Origin: JAVBME01 sp031552765
GTDB lineage: Bacteria; Bacillota; Negativicutes; Acidaminococcales; JAISLQ01
Reading direction: 5' to 3'
Length of the DNA: 64,000 nt
Assembly: GCA_031552765.1 (NCBI GenBank)
Contig: JAVBME010000010.1
Location: forward strand, 1-64,000
Shown: piece after piece, positions 8,259 through 16,217 of the stretch
How positions within the stretch are numbered: the first letter of the stretch is position 1
How the letters are laid out: every line of letters starts with the position of its first letter
Position numbers and translations under genes: made by a program
Notes under the pieces: model-generated
The model's database searches: none
Seen by the model: only the letters and a program-made list of their open reading frames with translations
Told to the model about the DNA's origin: nothing

Positions 8259-9200
8259 TTACTTATAGGTATTGAGCTGACGCTTGTCCGCGCCCCAAAA
8301 GCCGGTCGGCCGGAAAATCATCATAAAGACCATCAAAAAACCAAAAATCAGCATGCGGTAGTTGCTCAAATCACGCAGCAGCTCGGGAATGACCGTCAAT
8401 ACGCCTGCGCCGATTATCGAGCCCGGTATGCTGCCAAGGCCGCCCAGCACCACCATAGCGAGGATGGTACAAGAGTCGTTGTAAACAAAAGTATCCGGAC
8501 TGATAAAAGAAATGTAGCTGGCGTAAAAACTGCCTGCCACGCCGGCGAAAGCCGCTGAAATGACAAAGGCCAGCAGTTTGTATTTTATCGGGTAGATACC
8601 GATTGATTCGGCCGCTATCTCGTCCACTTTCACCGTCTGCATGGCCATGCCGACGCCGGAATTAGTCAGGCGGCGCATGAAACATATGGTGAAAAAGACA
8701 AAGGCCAGGGTCAGGTAGTAAAAAGATATGCGTGAGGAAAAAGTATAGCCCAGCAGCTCGGGTGACGGTATGCCCGGCAGGCCCATCGGCCCGCGGGTAA
8801 GTTCCGCCCAGTTTACCAGTACCAGGCGGATTATCTCGGCAAAACCCAGTGTTACTATCGCCAGGTAGTCGCCCTTTAGGCGCAGGGTGGGCAAGCCCAG
8901 AAGAAAACCGAACAGTGCCGCGCTAGCCGCGCTGGCGATACTGGCCAGCCAAAAATTGACGCCGAAATTAAGCATCAAGAGGGCCGCAGTATAGGCGCCA
9001 ATGCCGTAAAAAGCCACATGCCCCAAAGACAGCTGCCCGGCAAAACCTGTAACTAGATTCAGGCTGAGCGCCAATACTGTATAAAAACCTATGGAAATTA
9101 AAATATGCAGAAAATAAGTGTTGGCAACGACGAGCGGCAAGGCTACAAACAGCGCGCACAGTATCAAGGGCGTAAAACGGTAGTTTAACATTTTCTTCAT
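8259..9200 (-). CDS. livM: Branched-chain amino-acid ABC transporter permease LivM
   Basis: A 313-residue inner-membrane permease with about eight to ten hydrophobic segments. NLVTGFAGQLSLGHVAFYGIGAYTAA near residue 45 and the ILAMVVLGGLGSIPGSIIGA block near 250 are the conserved HAAT permease motifs. I chose ATG 9200, which has AGGAGGG upstream; an open frame to 9260 overlaps livH and lacks a ribosome site. The C-terminus ends in RPTGFWG, common in LivM. It forms the substrate channel with LivH. Confidence 0.93.
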   Translation of the reverse strand: MKKMLNYRFTPLILCALFVALPLVVANTYFLHILISIGFYTVLALSLNLVTGFAGQLSLGHVAFYGIGAYTAALLMLNFGVNFWLASIASAASAALFGFLLGLPTLRLKGDYLAIVTLGFAEIIRLVLVNWAELTRGPMGLPGIPSPELLGYTFSSRISFYYLTLAFVFFTICFMRRLTNSGVGMAMQTVKVDEIAAESIGIYPIKYKLLAFVISAAFAGVAGSFYASYISFISPDTFVYNDSCTILAMVVLGGLGSIPGSIIGAGVLTVIPELLRDLSNYRMLIFGFLMVFMMIFRPTGFWGADKRQLNTYK

Positions 9201-9211
9201 AGCCTGCCCTC

Positions 9212-10084
9212 CTATACTTTGTCGACGCTCTTTTTGCCGAGTATCCCGCAAGGACGGCAAATGAGCACGATGATCAAGATACCGAAAGCAAAAGCATCGC
9301 GGTAACCGGAAGAAATATACGCGGCGCCGAGGTTTTCCACCAGGCCGATGACAAAGCCGCCCAACATGGCGCCAGGTATGCTGCCGATACCGCCGAGTAT
9401 AGCGGCGGCAAACGCTTTGAGGCCGGCCGAATAGCCCATCATAGGATAAACCGCGTCATAATACACGCCGACAAATATGCCGGCCACACAGGCCAGCGCG
9501 CTGCCTATACCAAAGGTGAATGATATTATCCTGTCGGTATTGATACCCATCAGGCGGGCGTTATTTATGCTGTGCGATGTCGCCCGCATAGCGACGCCCA
9601 CTTTTGTCCTGTTGACGATAAAATACAAAAGCACCATCAGGGCGCAGGAAAGCGTGATGACCGCTATCTGGATGTTGGACATGGTCACCGAGCCGAATGT
9701 ATATGTTTTTATGGCAATGCCCGAGTCGAAAGGATGGGTCTCGGTGCTCCAGATGATCTGGGCCAGGTTTTGCAAAAATATGGACATGCCAAGCGCGCTG
9801 ATGAGCACAGCCAGTTTGTCCGCCACACGGATAGGCCGGTAAGCCACCCGTTCGATCAGGATGCCGATGGCGGCTGTCATCAGCGCTGCCAGCGGGAATG
9901 CCAGATAAAAGGGTATCTGCATAGTCCGCGTCAGTAAAAGCCCTAAAAAGGCGCCTATCATAAAGACGTCGCCATGGGCGAAGTTTACTATGGAAAGTAT
10001 GCCGTACACCATCGTATAGCCGAGCGCGATGAGCGCGTAGATGCCGCCGATGGCCAGGCCGTTAATCAACTGCTGTGTAAACAA
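9212..10084 (-). CDS. livH: Branched-chain amino-acid ABC transporter permease LivH
   Basis: A 290-residue membrane permease. It begins LFTQQLINGLAIGGIYALIALGYTMVYG, with the LivH signature of a channel-lining helix, then SIVNFAHGDVFMIGA, and AAILGGIGSIPGAMLGG near residue 225. The likely start is a TTG at 10084 with GGGGGAT seven bases before it; longer versions starting at 10126 or 10147 have no ribosome site and add a non-membrane leader. It partners with LivM. A gap of about 200 bases separates it from livJ, so binding-protein and channel genes may be expressed at different levels. Confidence 0.9.
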   Translation of the reverse strand: MFTQQLINGLAIGGIYALIALGYTMVYGILSIVNFAHGDVFMIGAFLGLLLTRTMQIPFYLAFPLAALMTAAIGILIERVAYRPIRVADKLAVLISALGMSIFLQNLAQIIWSTETHPFDSGIAIKTYTFGSVTMSNIQIAVITLSCALMVLLYFIVNRTKVGVAMRATSHSINNARLMGINTDRIISFTFGIGSALACVAGIFVGVYYDAVYPMMGYSAGLKAFAAAILGGIGSIPGAMLGGFVIGLVENLGAAYISSGYRDAFAFGILIIVLICRPCGILGKKSVDKV

Positions 10085-10285
10085 ATTTCTATCCCCCACA
10101 CCTGCGGACAGGCAATAAATGGGCATATGCCGCGTTGTTCGTCGCATTTTATGCTCAACGTACGCATGTGTACGCTTGCGCTAAAATACTCCTCACGCCA
10201 CGGCCTCTACCCATTTCTTACCTGTCTGACGAATTTCAAAGTACTTGGGGAAGCTTTTCCCGCTAAAAATCTGTAAATTATAGGA

Positions 10286-11431
10286 TTACTTCACTATCTG
10301 GAATTTGCCATCCTTGATAACCATCCTGAGCGGCTCTTTCATAACGTCGCCGTTCGCGTCAAAGGTATTGATGCCGGTCGCGCCTTTAAAGTCTTTCATT
10401 TTAGCCATATAGTCGCGGATGGCTTTTCTGTCCGCGCCGGCTTTGTCTATACATTCAAGGACTATTTTGGCAGCGTCATAGCCGTAAGCGGCGTAAGTTG
10501 CCGGAGACTGTTTGTATTTTTCCTTGTAGGCTTTGATGAAAGCCTGCGCCACCGGGTTGTCGGTCCCTTCATGGAAGAAACCTATGAGCATTATGCCTTC
10601 AACGTCTTTTTTGCCCAGGTCGATGAGCGCGTTGGAATAGATAGCGTCAACGCCCATGATCGGCGCGTTTAGGTTCATGTTGTGCGCCTGTTTGGCGATG
10701 AGGGCGGTTTCATTGTACAAGCCGCCGATAAAAATCATGTCCGGGGCCTGGCTTTTTACTTTGGTCAATATCGCGCTGAAATCCTTGGTCTCGCCTAAGA
10801 GGTAAGAGTCGTTGCTAACAATGGTAGCGCCGAGCTTTTTCGCTTCTTTAGCAAAAACATCGGACAAACCTTTGCCGTAGTCGCTGTTTTCATAAATAAT
10901 GGCGATTTTTTTGAATTTCAAGTCGTTTATCGCCCACTTGGCCACGACTTCGCCCTGGAAAGCGTCGGTCGTTATAACGCGGAAGGTATAGTCGCCCGCT
11001 TTAGTAACGGCTGGCGAACTGGAACCTGGCGATATTTCAACAACGCCCGCTTTGTTGTAAACAGGGGCGCCGGCCAAGGTAGCCGAGCTGTTGAAATGGC
11101 CGACTACAGCCAATACGCTTTTATCTTCGGCCAGTTTGTTGGCTACTATCGCCGCTTCTTTGGGGTCTGTTTTGTCGTCCTGAACTACCAGAGCTACTTT
11201 TTTGCCTTTGATGCCGCCCTTGGCGTTCACTTCATCGATCGCCAGCTGGACGCCATTTTTGATGCTCTCGCCATCCTGCGCGGACGCACCGGTCAAAGGC
11301 GCCGCCAGGCCGATTTTGATAGTGTCAGAGGCCGGTTTTTTGTCGCCGCCGGAAGAACCGCAGCCGGAAACAGCCACAGCCAACATCAGCACGCCGACTG
11401 CCAAAAACAGAGAAACTTTTTTAAACGTCAT
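10286..11431 (-). CDS. livJ: Branched-chain amino-acid ABC transporter binding lipoprotein LivJ-like
   Basis: A 381-residue periplasmic binding protein anchored as a lipoprotein: the signal peptide ends in AVSG with Cys24. The mature part starts IKIGLAAPLTGASAQDGESIKNGVQLAIDEVNAKGG, the leucine-isoleucine-valine binding fold (Peripla_BP_6), and runs through SPGSSSPAVT and YAAYGYDAAKIV. ATG 11431 lies nine bases after AAGGGGG; the GTG at 11437 is too close to it. The gene heads the operon livJ-livH-livM-livG-livF-ATC hydrolase-nitroreductase. A small stem GGGAA/TTCCC at 10248-10261 lies after its stop and may separate its expression from livH. Substrate cannot be told from sequence. Confidence 0.93.
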   Translation of the reverse strand: MTFKKVSLFLAVGVLMLAVAVSGCGSSGGDKKPASDTIKIGLAAPLTGASAQDGESIKNGVQLAIDEVNAKGGIKGKKVALVVQDDKTDPKEAAIVANKLAEDKSVLAVVGHFNSSATLAGAPVYNKAGVVEISPGSSSPAVTKAGDYTFRVITTDAFQGEVVAKWAINDLKFKKIAIIYENSDYGKGLSDVFAKEAKKLGATIVSNDSYLLGETKDFSAILTKVKSQAPDMIFIGGLYNETALIAKQAHNMNLNAPIMGVDAIYSNALIDLGKKDVEGIMLIGFFHEGTDNPVAQAFIKAYKEKYKQSPATYAAYGYDAAKIVLECIDKAGADRKAIRDYMAKMKDFKGATGINTFDANGDVMKEPLRMVIKDGKFQIVK

Positions 11432-11560
11432 TTCCACATTCCCCCTTGTAATTTTTTATATAAGATAGCCAGCACAGCCGCCAATTTTCCAGCGGCCGGC
11501 ATACTTGACTATTCCCCCCGATTACTATATCATTTAGAGTAAATATCCAAAACGACAATG

Positions 11561-11575
11561 TAGTTTCGGAAACTA
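11561..11575. promoter_or_regulatory. Perfect 15-bp palindrome, candidate IclR operator
   Basis: TAGTTTC-G-GAAACTA is a 7-1-7 perfect dyad. It lies about 20 bases downstream of the -10 element of the livJ promoter and in the gap shared with the divergent iclR-type gene. IclR proteins bind short palindromes with TTTC/GAAA arms, so repression of livJ by the neighbour is a reasonable inference. Confidence 0.5.
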
Positions 11576-11594
11576 TATTATCTTTATCGATATT

Positions 11595-11624
11595 TTTATA
11601 CCATGTAAAGCGTGTAACTGTCAA
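11595..11624 (-). promoter_or_regulatory. Sigma-70 type promoter of the livJ operon
   Basis: On the minus strand TTGACA (11619-11624) and TATAAA (11595-11600) are separated by 18 bases. This is the strongest promoter match in the gap and gives a leader of about 150 bases before livJ, which contains the palindrome at 11561-11575. Confidence 0.7.
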
Positions 11625-11784
11625 GCAATTTATTTATTTTGCCAAAAGCGCCCAAAACAGGCTATTGCTTATCGACTTATACATTTCCAGTATTTAAAAT
11701 ATTCTTTTAAGTATTTTTATGCACAAAGCATTTGCTATACACACGCCTATCTATTAAATAGTTAACAAAAGAAAGGGATATAAA

Positions 11785-12582
11785 ATGAAAAAAACTGTAC
11801 GCCTTATACAATCGGTGCAAAGAGCGGCCGACATCATCAACTGTTTTGACGGCGGAAAAAGCTTCCACCTGACCTTGCCGGAGATAAGCGCCATGGTCAA
11901 GCTCAACATCAATACTACGCGCGGTTTGATAAACACTCTCGTAGCAAACGGTTTTGTCGAACACGATGAAGAAAAAAACTGCTACCGGCTGGGCCTTATC
12001 TACATCACAAAAGCCGACCTTGTCAACAGCAACCAAATGGAAAGCATACGCGCCTTCGCCCGTCCCTACCTAGACGACATAGCGCAAAAATACGAAGTCA
12101 GCGCCCGTCTGCAACTGGTATCCAACAACAGTATATTCACCGTGGAGACCGTCAACCCGGACGACGCGCACTATATCATTTTCACCAAGATGTACCAGGC
12201 CTTTCCTTTATATGCTACCGCTTCCGGCAAACTTTTCCTGCACTACCTGCCGGAGGAAAACCGTTCCGCCCTGTTAGACCGGACAGAATTTAAAAGTTTT
12301 ACTCCACACACAATAGTAGATAAGGCCGCCTTGATAAAATCACTCGAACGGATCGGCAAAGATGGCTACTCCACGGAAAACGAAGAAATAGGCCGCGGCG
12401 TCAGCGGTATAGCTGTCCCGATAATGTTGACGAACGGGCACCTTTTCGGTACTATCAGCATCACCGCTTTCAGTTCCATCATCCAGAGCATACCTAAACA
12501 AGCGCTCGAAGACATGCGCCGCTGCGCTGCCATAATAGTCCGGCGGGTAGACCCGAACGCCCCGGACGCCAAAAAAGCCTAA
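11785..12582 (+). CDS. IclR family transcriptional regulator
   Basis: A 265-residue regulator with an N-terminal winged helix (SVQRAADIINCF through LINTLVANGFVEHDEEKNCYRLG, about residues 9-70) and a C-terminal IclR effector domain (ATASGKLFLHYLP near 140 and GVSGIAVPI near 205). GAAAGGG lies upstream of the ATG. It is divergent from livJ with a 353-base gap that holds a livJ promoter and a palindrome, so it probably controls the liv operon in response to a small carboxylate or amino acid; this target is inferred from position only. Confidence 0.9.
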   Translation: MKKTVRLIQSVQRAADIINCFDGGKSFHLTLPEISAMVKLNINTTRGLINTLVANGFVEHDEEKNCYRLGLIYITKADLVNSNQMESIRAFARPYLDDIAQKYEVSARLQLVSNNSIFTVETVNPDDAHYIIFTKMYQAFPLYATASGKLFLHYLPEENRSALLDRTEFKSFTPHTIVDKAALIKSLERIGKDGYSTENEEIGRGVSGIAVPIMLTNGHLFGTISITAFSSIIQSIPKQALEDMRRCAAIIVRRVDPNAPDAKKA

Positions 12583-12609
12583 ACGCGGTACGCCATAAAA
12601 GCCTCTTAC

Positions 12610-12720
12610 GCTTCCAACCCCGCGCTTATCTCCCTCCCCCTAATAACGCCCACACCACCTTTTACCTCACCCTCAATCTCAATAACCGCCCCCCTCCTTC
12701 CCCCTGCCGAATATACCTGT
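12610..12720 (+). other. Pyrimidine-rich strand upstream of autotransporter
   Basis: About 110 bases on the plus strand are nearly free of G and strongly C/T-rich, with runs such as CTCCCTCCCCCT and CCCCCCTCCTTCCCCCTG. No reading frame or clear hairpin is seen. The 237-base gap between the IclR gene and the autotransporter otherwise shows only a GAGGAGG ribosome site before 12820. Confidence 0.5.
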
Positions 12721-12819
12721 CTGTATACTTTTTCGCCATATTTACAACCATCCCGCCACACATTACAATTAAACTGGATAACCCTTTTTACCAAATTTTA
12801 TAATGAGGAGGCTACTACT

Positions 12820-14907
12820 ATGAACACTACGCGCTTAACACACACTGGCATGCCCATCCTCATCCTCTCCCTCGTTCTCCTCCTCTCCCCCGCAGCCGCT
12901 TTCGCCGCCAACTACACCGTACCCAGCCAGGCCTACCCCACTCTCAATGCCCTGTGCACAGATAGCGGCATAACCTGGCAAAACGGCGACACCATCACCA
13001 TCACAGGCTCCGACGCCTCCCTCACCGCCCCCTTTGACTTTGGCGCGGCTAGCATCACCATCTCCGGCTACGGCGGCCTCATCCGCCCATCCGTGCCCGG
13101 CATCAGCTTTATCTCTAATTCCACCGGCAGCGTCAACATTAACGGCCTTTCCCTCCGCGGCTTTTCTTCTGGCATCAACGGCGGCGCGATTTCAGGCGCC
13201 AACGTCACCATCTCCGGCGGCACAAACAGCTTTTACGGCAACAGCGCCACCGCATACGGCGGCGCGATTTACGGCGCCACAACCATCTCCGGCGGCTCCA
13301 CCTCTTTCATCAACAACAGCGCCACAACCGGCGGCGGCGCGATCGACGGCAACACCGTAAACATCTCCGGCGGCTCCACCTCTTTCATCAACAACAGCGC
13401 CCCATTCGGCGGCGCGATCGACGGCAACACCGTCACCATCTCCGGCGGCTCCACCTCTTTCATCAACAACAGCGCCACAACCGAAGGCGGCGCGATTTCG
13501 GGCGCCAACGTCACCATCTCCGGCGGCGCTACCTCTTTCATCAATAACAGCGCCCCATCCGGCAGCGCAATATATTCCACTGGCGGCGCCGGCATCAACA
13601 TCGGGGCCTCGGCTACCATCCTCGTCGGCGCCGGCCACCGCCAGGAGATGTTGGCCGATTACTCCAACATTGCCTTCGCCGGCGCCGCCGGCCTGACCGG
13701 CGACCCCACCGGCCGGCTGGCTGTAGGCCAGACCTATACGGCCCTTAGCCTGAACGCTGGCGGCAGCATCACCACCGCCGGCAGCAATGTCACGCAGTCT
13801 TCCGGCACAGTAATAGTAGGCGCTTTTGACTATGCCTATACAGGCCTTGCCTGGGGAACGCTGTACAATGGCAATAAATCCCAGGATCTTACCTTCACGG
13901 TCGCCGGCGCCTCCTTCAACCCCCTGACCGGCGGCGGCTACGCGGTGGATGCCGCACAGCGGATGTCCTTGTCCAACCCCTTCGCCTCCTCCGTCTTCAG
14001 CAGGCAAAACGGCCTGTTTCACCTCCTGCAAAACCAGGCCGCGGCTAACGCGCAGGGCGTGAACCATTTCGCCGATATTTCCGATACTTCCTACCACTCC
14101 CGCCTGTGGGCGGCGCCTTTTGCCAGCCACACCAACCTTGACGCTGACGGCAAATACGCCTCCGGTCGGGTGAACAACGCCGGCTTCGTACTCGGCTATG
14201 ATACCAAGACCTCCGACAACTCCTTCCTCGGCGGCGCTGTAGCCGCCGCCTGGCCGGACTATGAGCGCGGCGGCCTCTCCGCCGACGGCACGGACATCCG
14301 CCTGGCTATCTACGGCGGCTCGCAGATAGGCAAATTCCAGCTTGGCTACCTTATGGCCTACGGCTGGGGCGACTTTGACCAGACCCGCCGCATCTACGGC
14401 GACAGCTACAACTCATCCTACGACGCCAACCCTTTCTCGCTGGCCGTCAAACTGGCCCGGCCGCTGGACATGAAAAACCAGTCCGTGGTAAAACCCTTTA
14501 TCGGTTATGAGCTCTTGTCTGTCCGGACGGACGGCTACGCGGAGGCGGCGGGCGCAGGTACAGGCCTTTACGCTCTTAGCTTCGGCGGCCACACAGATAC
14601 CCTGCACCGGGTGACGCTCGGCCTCGAGTGGGAAAAGCGCCGCGAGAACAACAGCCTCAACGCCTCTATCTTCTACCTCGGCCAGTTTGGCGACAAAACC
14701 GCCGAGACGACGGCCTACTTCACCTCCGACCCGGCCAACCCCTTCAATAGCGTCTCCACCCCGCTCGACAGCTCCAGCGTCGGCCTTTCCCTGGGCGCAC
14801 AGTGGGCGCTGTCGAAAAACACCGAGCTTGGCCTCTCCTATACCGGCATCTTCGGCAGTAAAAGCAACAGCCAGAACTTTGATCTGAATTTTATTTATAA
14901 ATTTTAA
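12820..14907 (+). CDS. Autotransporter with repeated beta-helix passenger
   Basis: A 695-residue type Va secretion protein. A signal peptide ends at about residue 30 (AAFAA). The passenger, about 31-290, contains five near-identical turns of 25-26 residues (GGAI-x5-TISGGSTSFINNSA), as in pectin-lyase-like right-handed beta helices with chlamydial-type GGAI and FINNSA motifs. From about residue 400 the sequence becomes the outer-membrane beta barrel: it includes SRLWAAPFASH and alternating aromatic strands, and ends in NFDLNFIYKF with a terminal phenylalanine for BAM recognition. No protease or adhesin domain is visible, so the function is probably surface display of a short helix. Unusually C-rich codon use compared with neighbours fits the repeat expansion. 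Confidence 0.88.
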   Translation: MNTTRLTHTGMPILILSLVLLLSPAAAFAANYTVPSQAYPTLNALCTDSGITWQNGDTITITGSDASLTAPFDFGAASITISGYGGLIRPSVPGISFISNSTGSVNINGLSLRGFSSGINGGAISGANVTISGGTNSFYGNSATAYGGAIYGATTISGGSTSFINNSATTGGGAIDGNTVNISGGSTSFINNSAPFGGAIDGNTVTISGGSTSFINNSATTEGGAISGANVTISGGATSFINNSAPSGSAIYSTGGAGINIGASATILVGAGHRQEMLADYSNIAFAGAAGLTGDPTGRLAVGQTYTALSLNAGGSITTAGSNVTQSSGTVIVGAFDYAYTGLAWGTLYNGNKSQDLTFTVAGASFNPLTGGGYAVDAAQRMSLSNPFASSVFSRQNGLFHLLQNQAAANAQGVNHFADISDTSYHSRLWAAPFASHTNLDADGKYASGRVNNAGFVLGYDTKTSDNSFLGGAVAAAWPDYERGGLSADGTDIRLAIYGGSQIGKFQLGYLMAYGWGDFDQTRRIYGDSYNSSYDANPFSLAVKLARPLDMKNQSVVKPFIGYELLSVRTDGYAEAAGAGTGLYALSFGGHTDTLHRVTLGLEWEKRRENNSLNASIFYLGQFGDKTAETTAYFTSDPANPFNSVSTPLDSSSVGLSLGAQWALSKNTELGLSYTGIFGSKSNSQNFDLNFIYKF
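13180..13560 (+). repeat. Five tandem 75/78-bp repeats in the autotransporter gene
   Basis: Units begin at 13180, 13258, 13333, 13408 and 13486, giving in-frame lengths of 78, 75, 75, 78 and 75 bases. Each encodes GGAI...ISGG(S/T/A)TSF(I/Y)NNSA. Units 2-4 are nearly identical at DNA level over the stretch encoding TISGGSTSFINNSA. A diverged sixth turn follows at 13561. Confidence 0.9.
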
Positions 14908-14913
14908 AAATAC

Positions 14914-14936
14914 AGGGGCGCACAACGTGCGCCCCT
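14914..14936. terminator. Bidirectional terminator, autotransporter / carbamoylase
   Basis: AGGGGCGCAC and GTGCGCCCCT form a perfect 10-base-pair stem with loop AAC between two convergent genes. On the minus strand it is followed by a T-rich run, as expected for the carbamoylase operon; on the plus strand it is preceded by an A run. Confidence 0.8.
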
Positions 14937-14944
14937 CGAAAAAA

Positions 14945-16201
14945 TTATCGTTCATCCAAAAGCAAAACCGTGTTCAGCAATACATCGCCGGCTTTAACCA
15001 TGTCTTTTATATCGCTGTGTTCTTCCGGGCAATGGCTTTTGCCGCCGGCGCTGCGCACAAACAGCATGCCGGCAGCCGTAAGGCCGGCCATATGTACCGC
15101 GTCGTGCCCGGCCATACTGCCGAGCGCCAGGCATTTTTCGCCCATTTTGCCCAATACCTCTTCCATGGCGCCTGTCACCCCGCCATCCAGCCAAACGCCC
15201 GGCTGATCCAAAACTACCCGGCGGTTGACCCTGACCCCACGTTCTTTTTCTATTTCCTTTTGCGCGGCGGCCAAATCTGCCAGCACCTCACCGACCTTCT
15301 CCCGCTCTATGCATCTTATCTCCATGGTCAGCTCAGCCTGTCCGGGTATGATGTTGACGGCATTGGGCGAGATGGCAAATTCCCCGATAGTGCCGACGAT
15401 ATCCTCCCGTCCGCTGCCTCTGACCGCCTGTTCAAAAGCCAGGCCAAAAGCCGCGGCCGCCATAAGAGCGTCATGCCGGTCGGGCATCATGGTGGTACCG
15501 GCATGATTGGGCTCGCCTTCTACCAGCACATGCTCGCGGTAAATGCTGGTTATCCAGTCGACCGTGGCCAAAGCGGCGCCTGCCTTTTCCAGCCGGGCCC
15601 CCTGCTCGATATGGCACTCGAGAAAAGCCTTGAAAGCGCCTTTTTCTACGCGCGCGCTATCCAGTTCCGCCAGGTTGCCGCCCGCCCGCGCTAAAGCCGC
15701 GGAGAGGCTGAGGCCGCTGTCCGGGTCGGCCGCCTCTATAAGACTGGCGCCGCGCAGTTTGCCGCTGGCGCTGCGGCTGCCAAAGGTAGACAGGCCAAAT
15801 ACATTGGGCTCTTCCGCGGTAAAAGACACCACTGTAAAAGGATGGCGCAGTTTTAGGCCGCTCTCTTTTATACACTGCGCTATTTCCACCGCCAAAAGGA
15901 CGCCTAGCGCGCCGTCATATTTGCCGCCGTTCGGGACAGTGTCATGGTGCGAACCGACTGCGATAGCGGGACGCCCGCTCTGGCCGCCGACGGTGGCCCA
16001 GATATTCGCCGCCGCGTCTATACTGACCGCCGCTCCTATCTCTTTTTCTAAGAGGCCGATAAGGTATTGGCGTGCCGCCAATTCGGCTTTAGTGCCAAAA
16101 CCTCGGTCCAGGCCGCCGGCCCCGTTCAGGCCGAAAGCGGCCAGTTCATCAAGCCGTCGCGCCAGCCTTTCGCCGTTTATCCGCCACAAGCCTTTTTGCA
16201 T
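14945..16201 (-). CDS. M20 N-carbamoyl amino acid hydrolase / allantoate amidohydrolase
   Basis: A 418-residue zinc amidohydrolase of the M20 hydantoinase/carbamylase group, which removes an N-carbamoyl or ureido group. Metal motifs are GSHHDTVPNGGKYDGALGV, FTAEEPNVFG and LECHIEQGARLE, then GEPNHAGTTMMPDRHDAL and a late SMAGHDAVHMA; a serine-glycine-rich SAGGKSHCPEEHS closes the site. ATG 16201 has AGGAGA upstream and avoids the 29-base overlap that the longer frame would have with the nitrilase. It is the last gene of a set rpiR-carrier-nitrilase-carbamoylase. A paralogue is encoded at 23547-24785. Confidence 0.88.
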   Translation of the reverse strand: MQKGLWRINGERLARRLDELAAFGLNGAGGLDRGFGTKAELAARQYLIGLLEKEIGAAVSIDAAANIWATVGGQSGRPAIAVGSHHDTVPNGGKYDGALGVLLAVEIAQCIKESGLKLRHPFTVVSFTAEEPNVFGLSTFGSRSASGKLRGASLIEAADPDSGLSLSAALARAGGNLAELDSARVEKGAFKAFLECHIEQGARLEKAGAALATVDWITSIYREHVLVEGEPNHAGTTMMPDRHDALMAAAAFGLAFEQAVRGSGREDIVGTIGEFAISPNAVNIIPGQAELTMEIRCIEREKVGEVLADLAAAQKEIEKERGVRVNRRVVLDQPGVWLDGGVTGAMEEVLGKMGEKCLALGSMAGHDAVHMAGLTAAGMLFVRSAGGKSHCPEEHSDIKDMVKAGDVLLNTVLLLDER

Positions 16202-16217
16202 GATAGCTTCTCCTATT

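Noticed and set aside
12799..12804. TATAAT as -10 element of the autotransporter gene
   Set aside because: It abuts GAGGAGG, so transcription would start inside the ribosome site; the true promoter must be elsewhere.
13180..13560. CRISPR array suggested by regular repeats
   Set aside because: Repeat units are contiguous, in frame with a beta-helix passenger and have no spacers.
13192..14130. 312-codon open frame opposite the autotransporter repeats
   Set aside because: Its Gly/Ala/Asp repeats simply mirror the passenger repeats on the coding strand.
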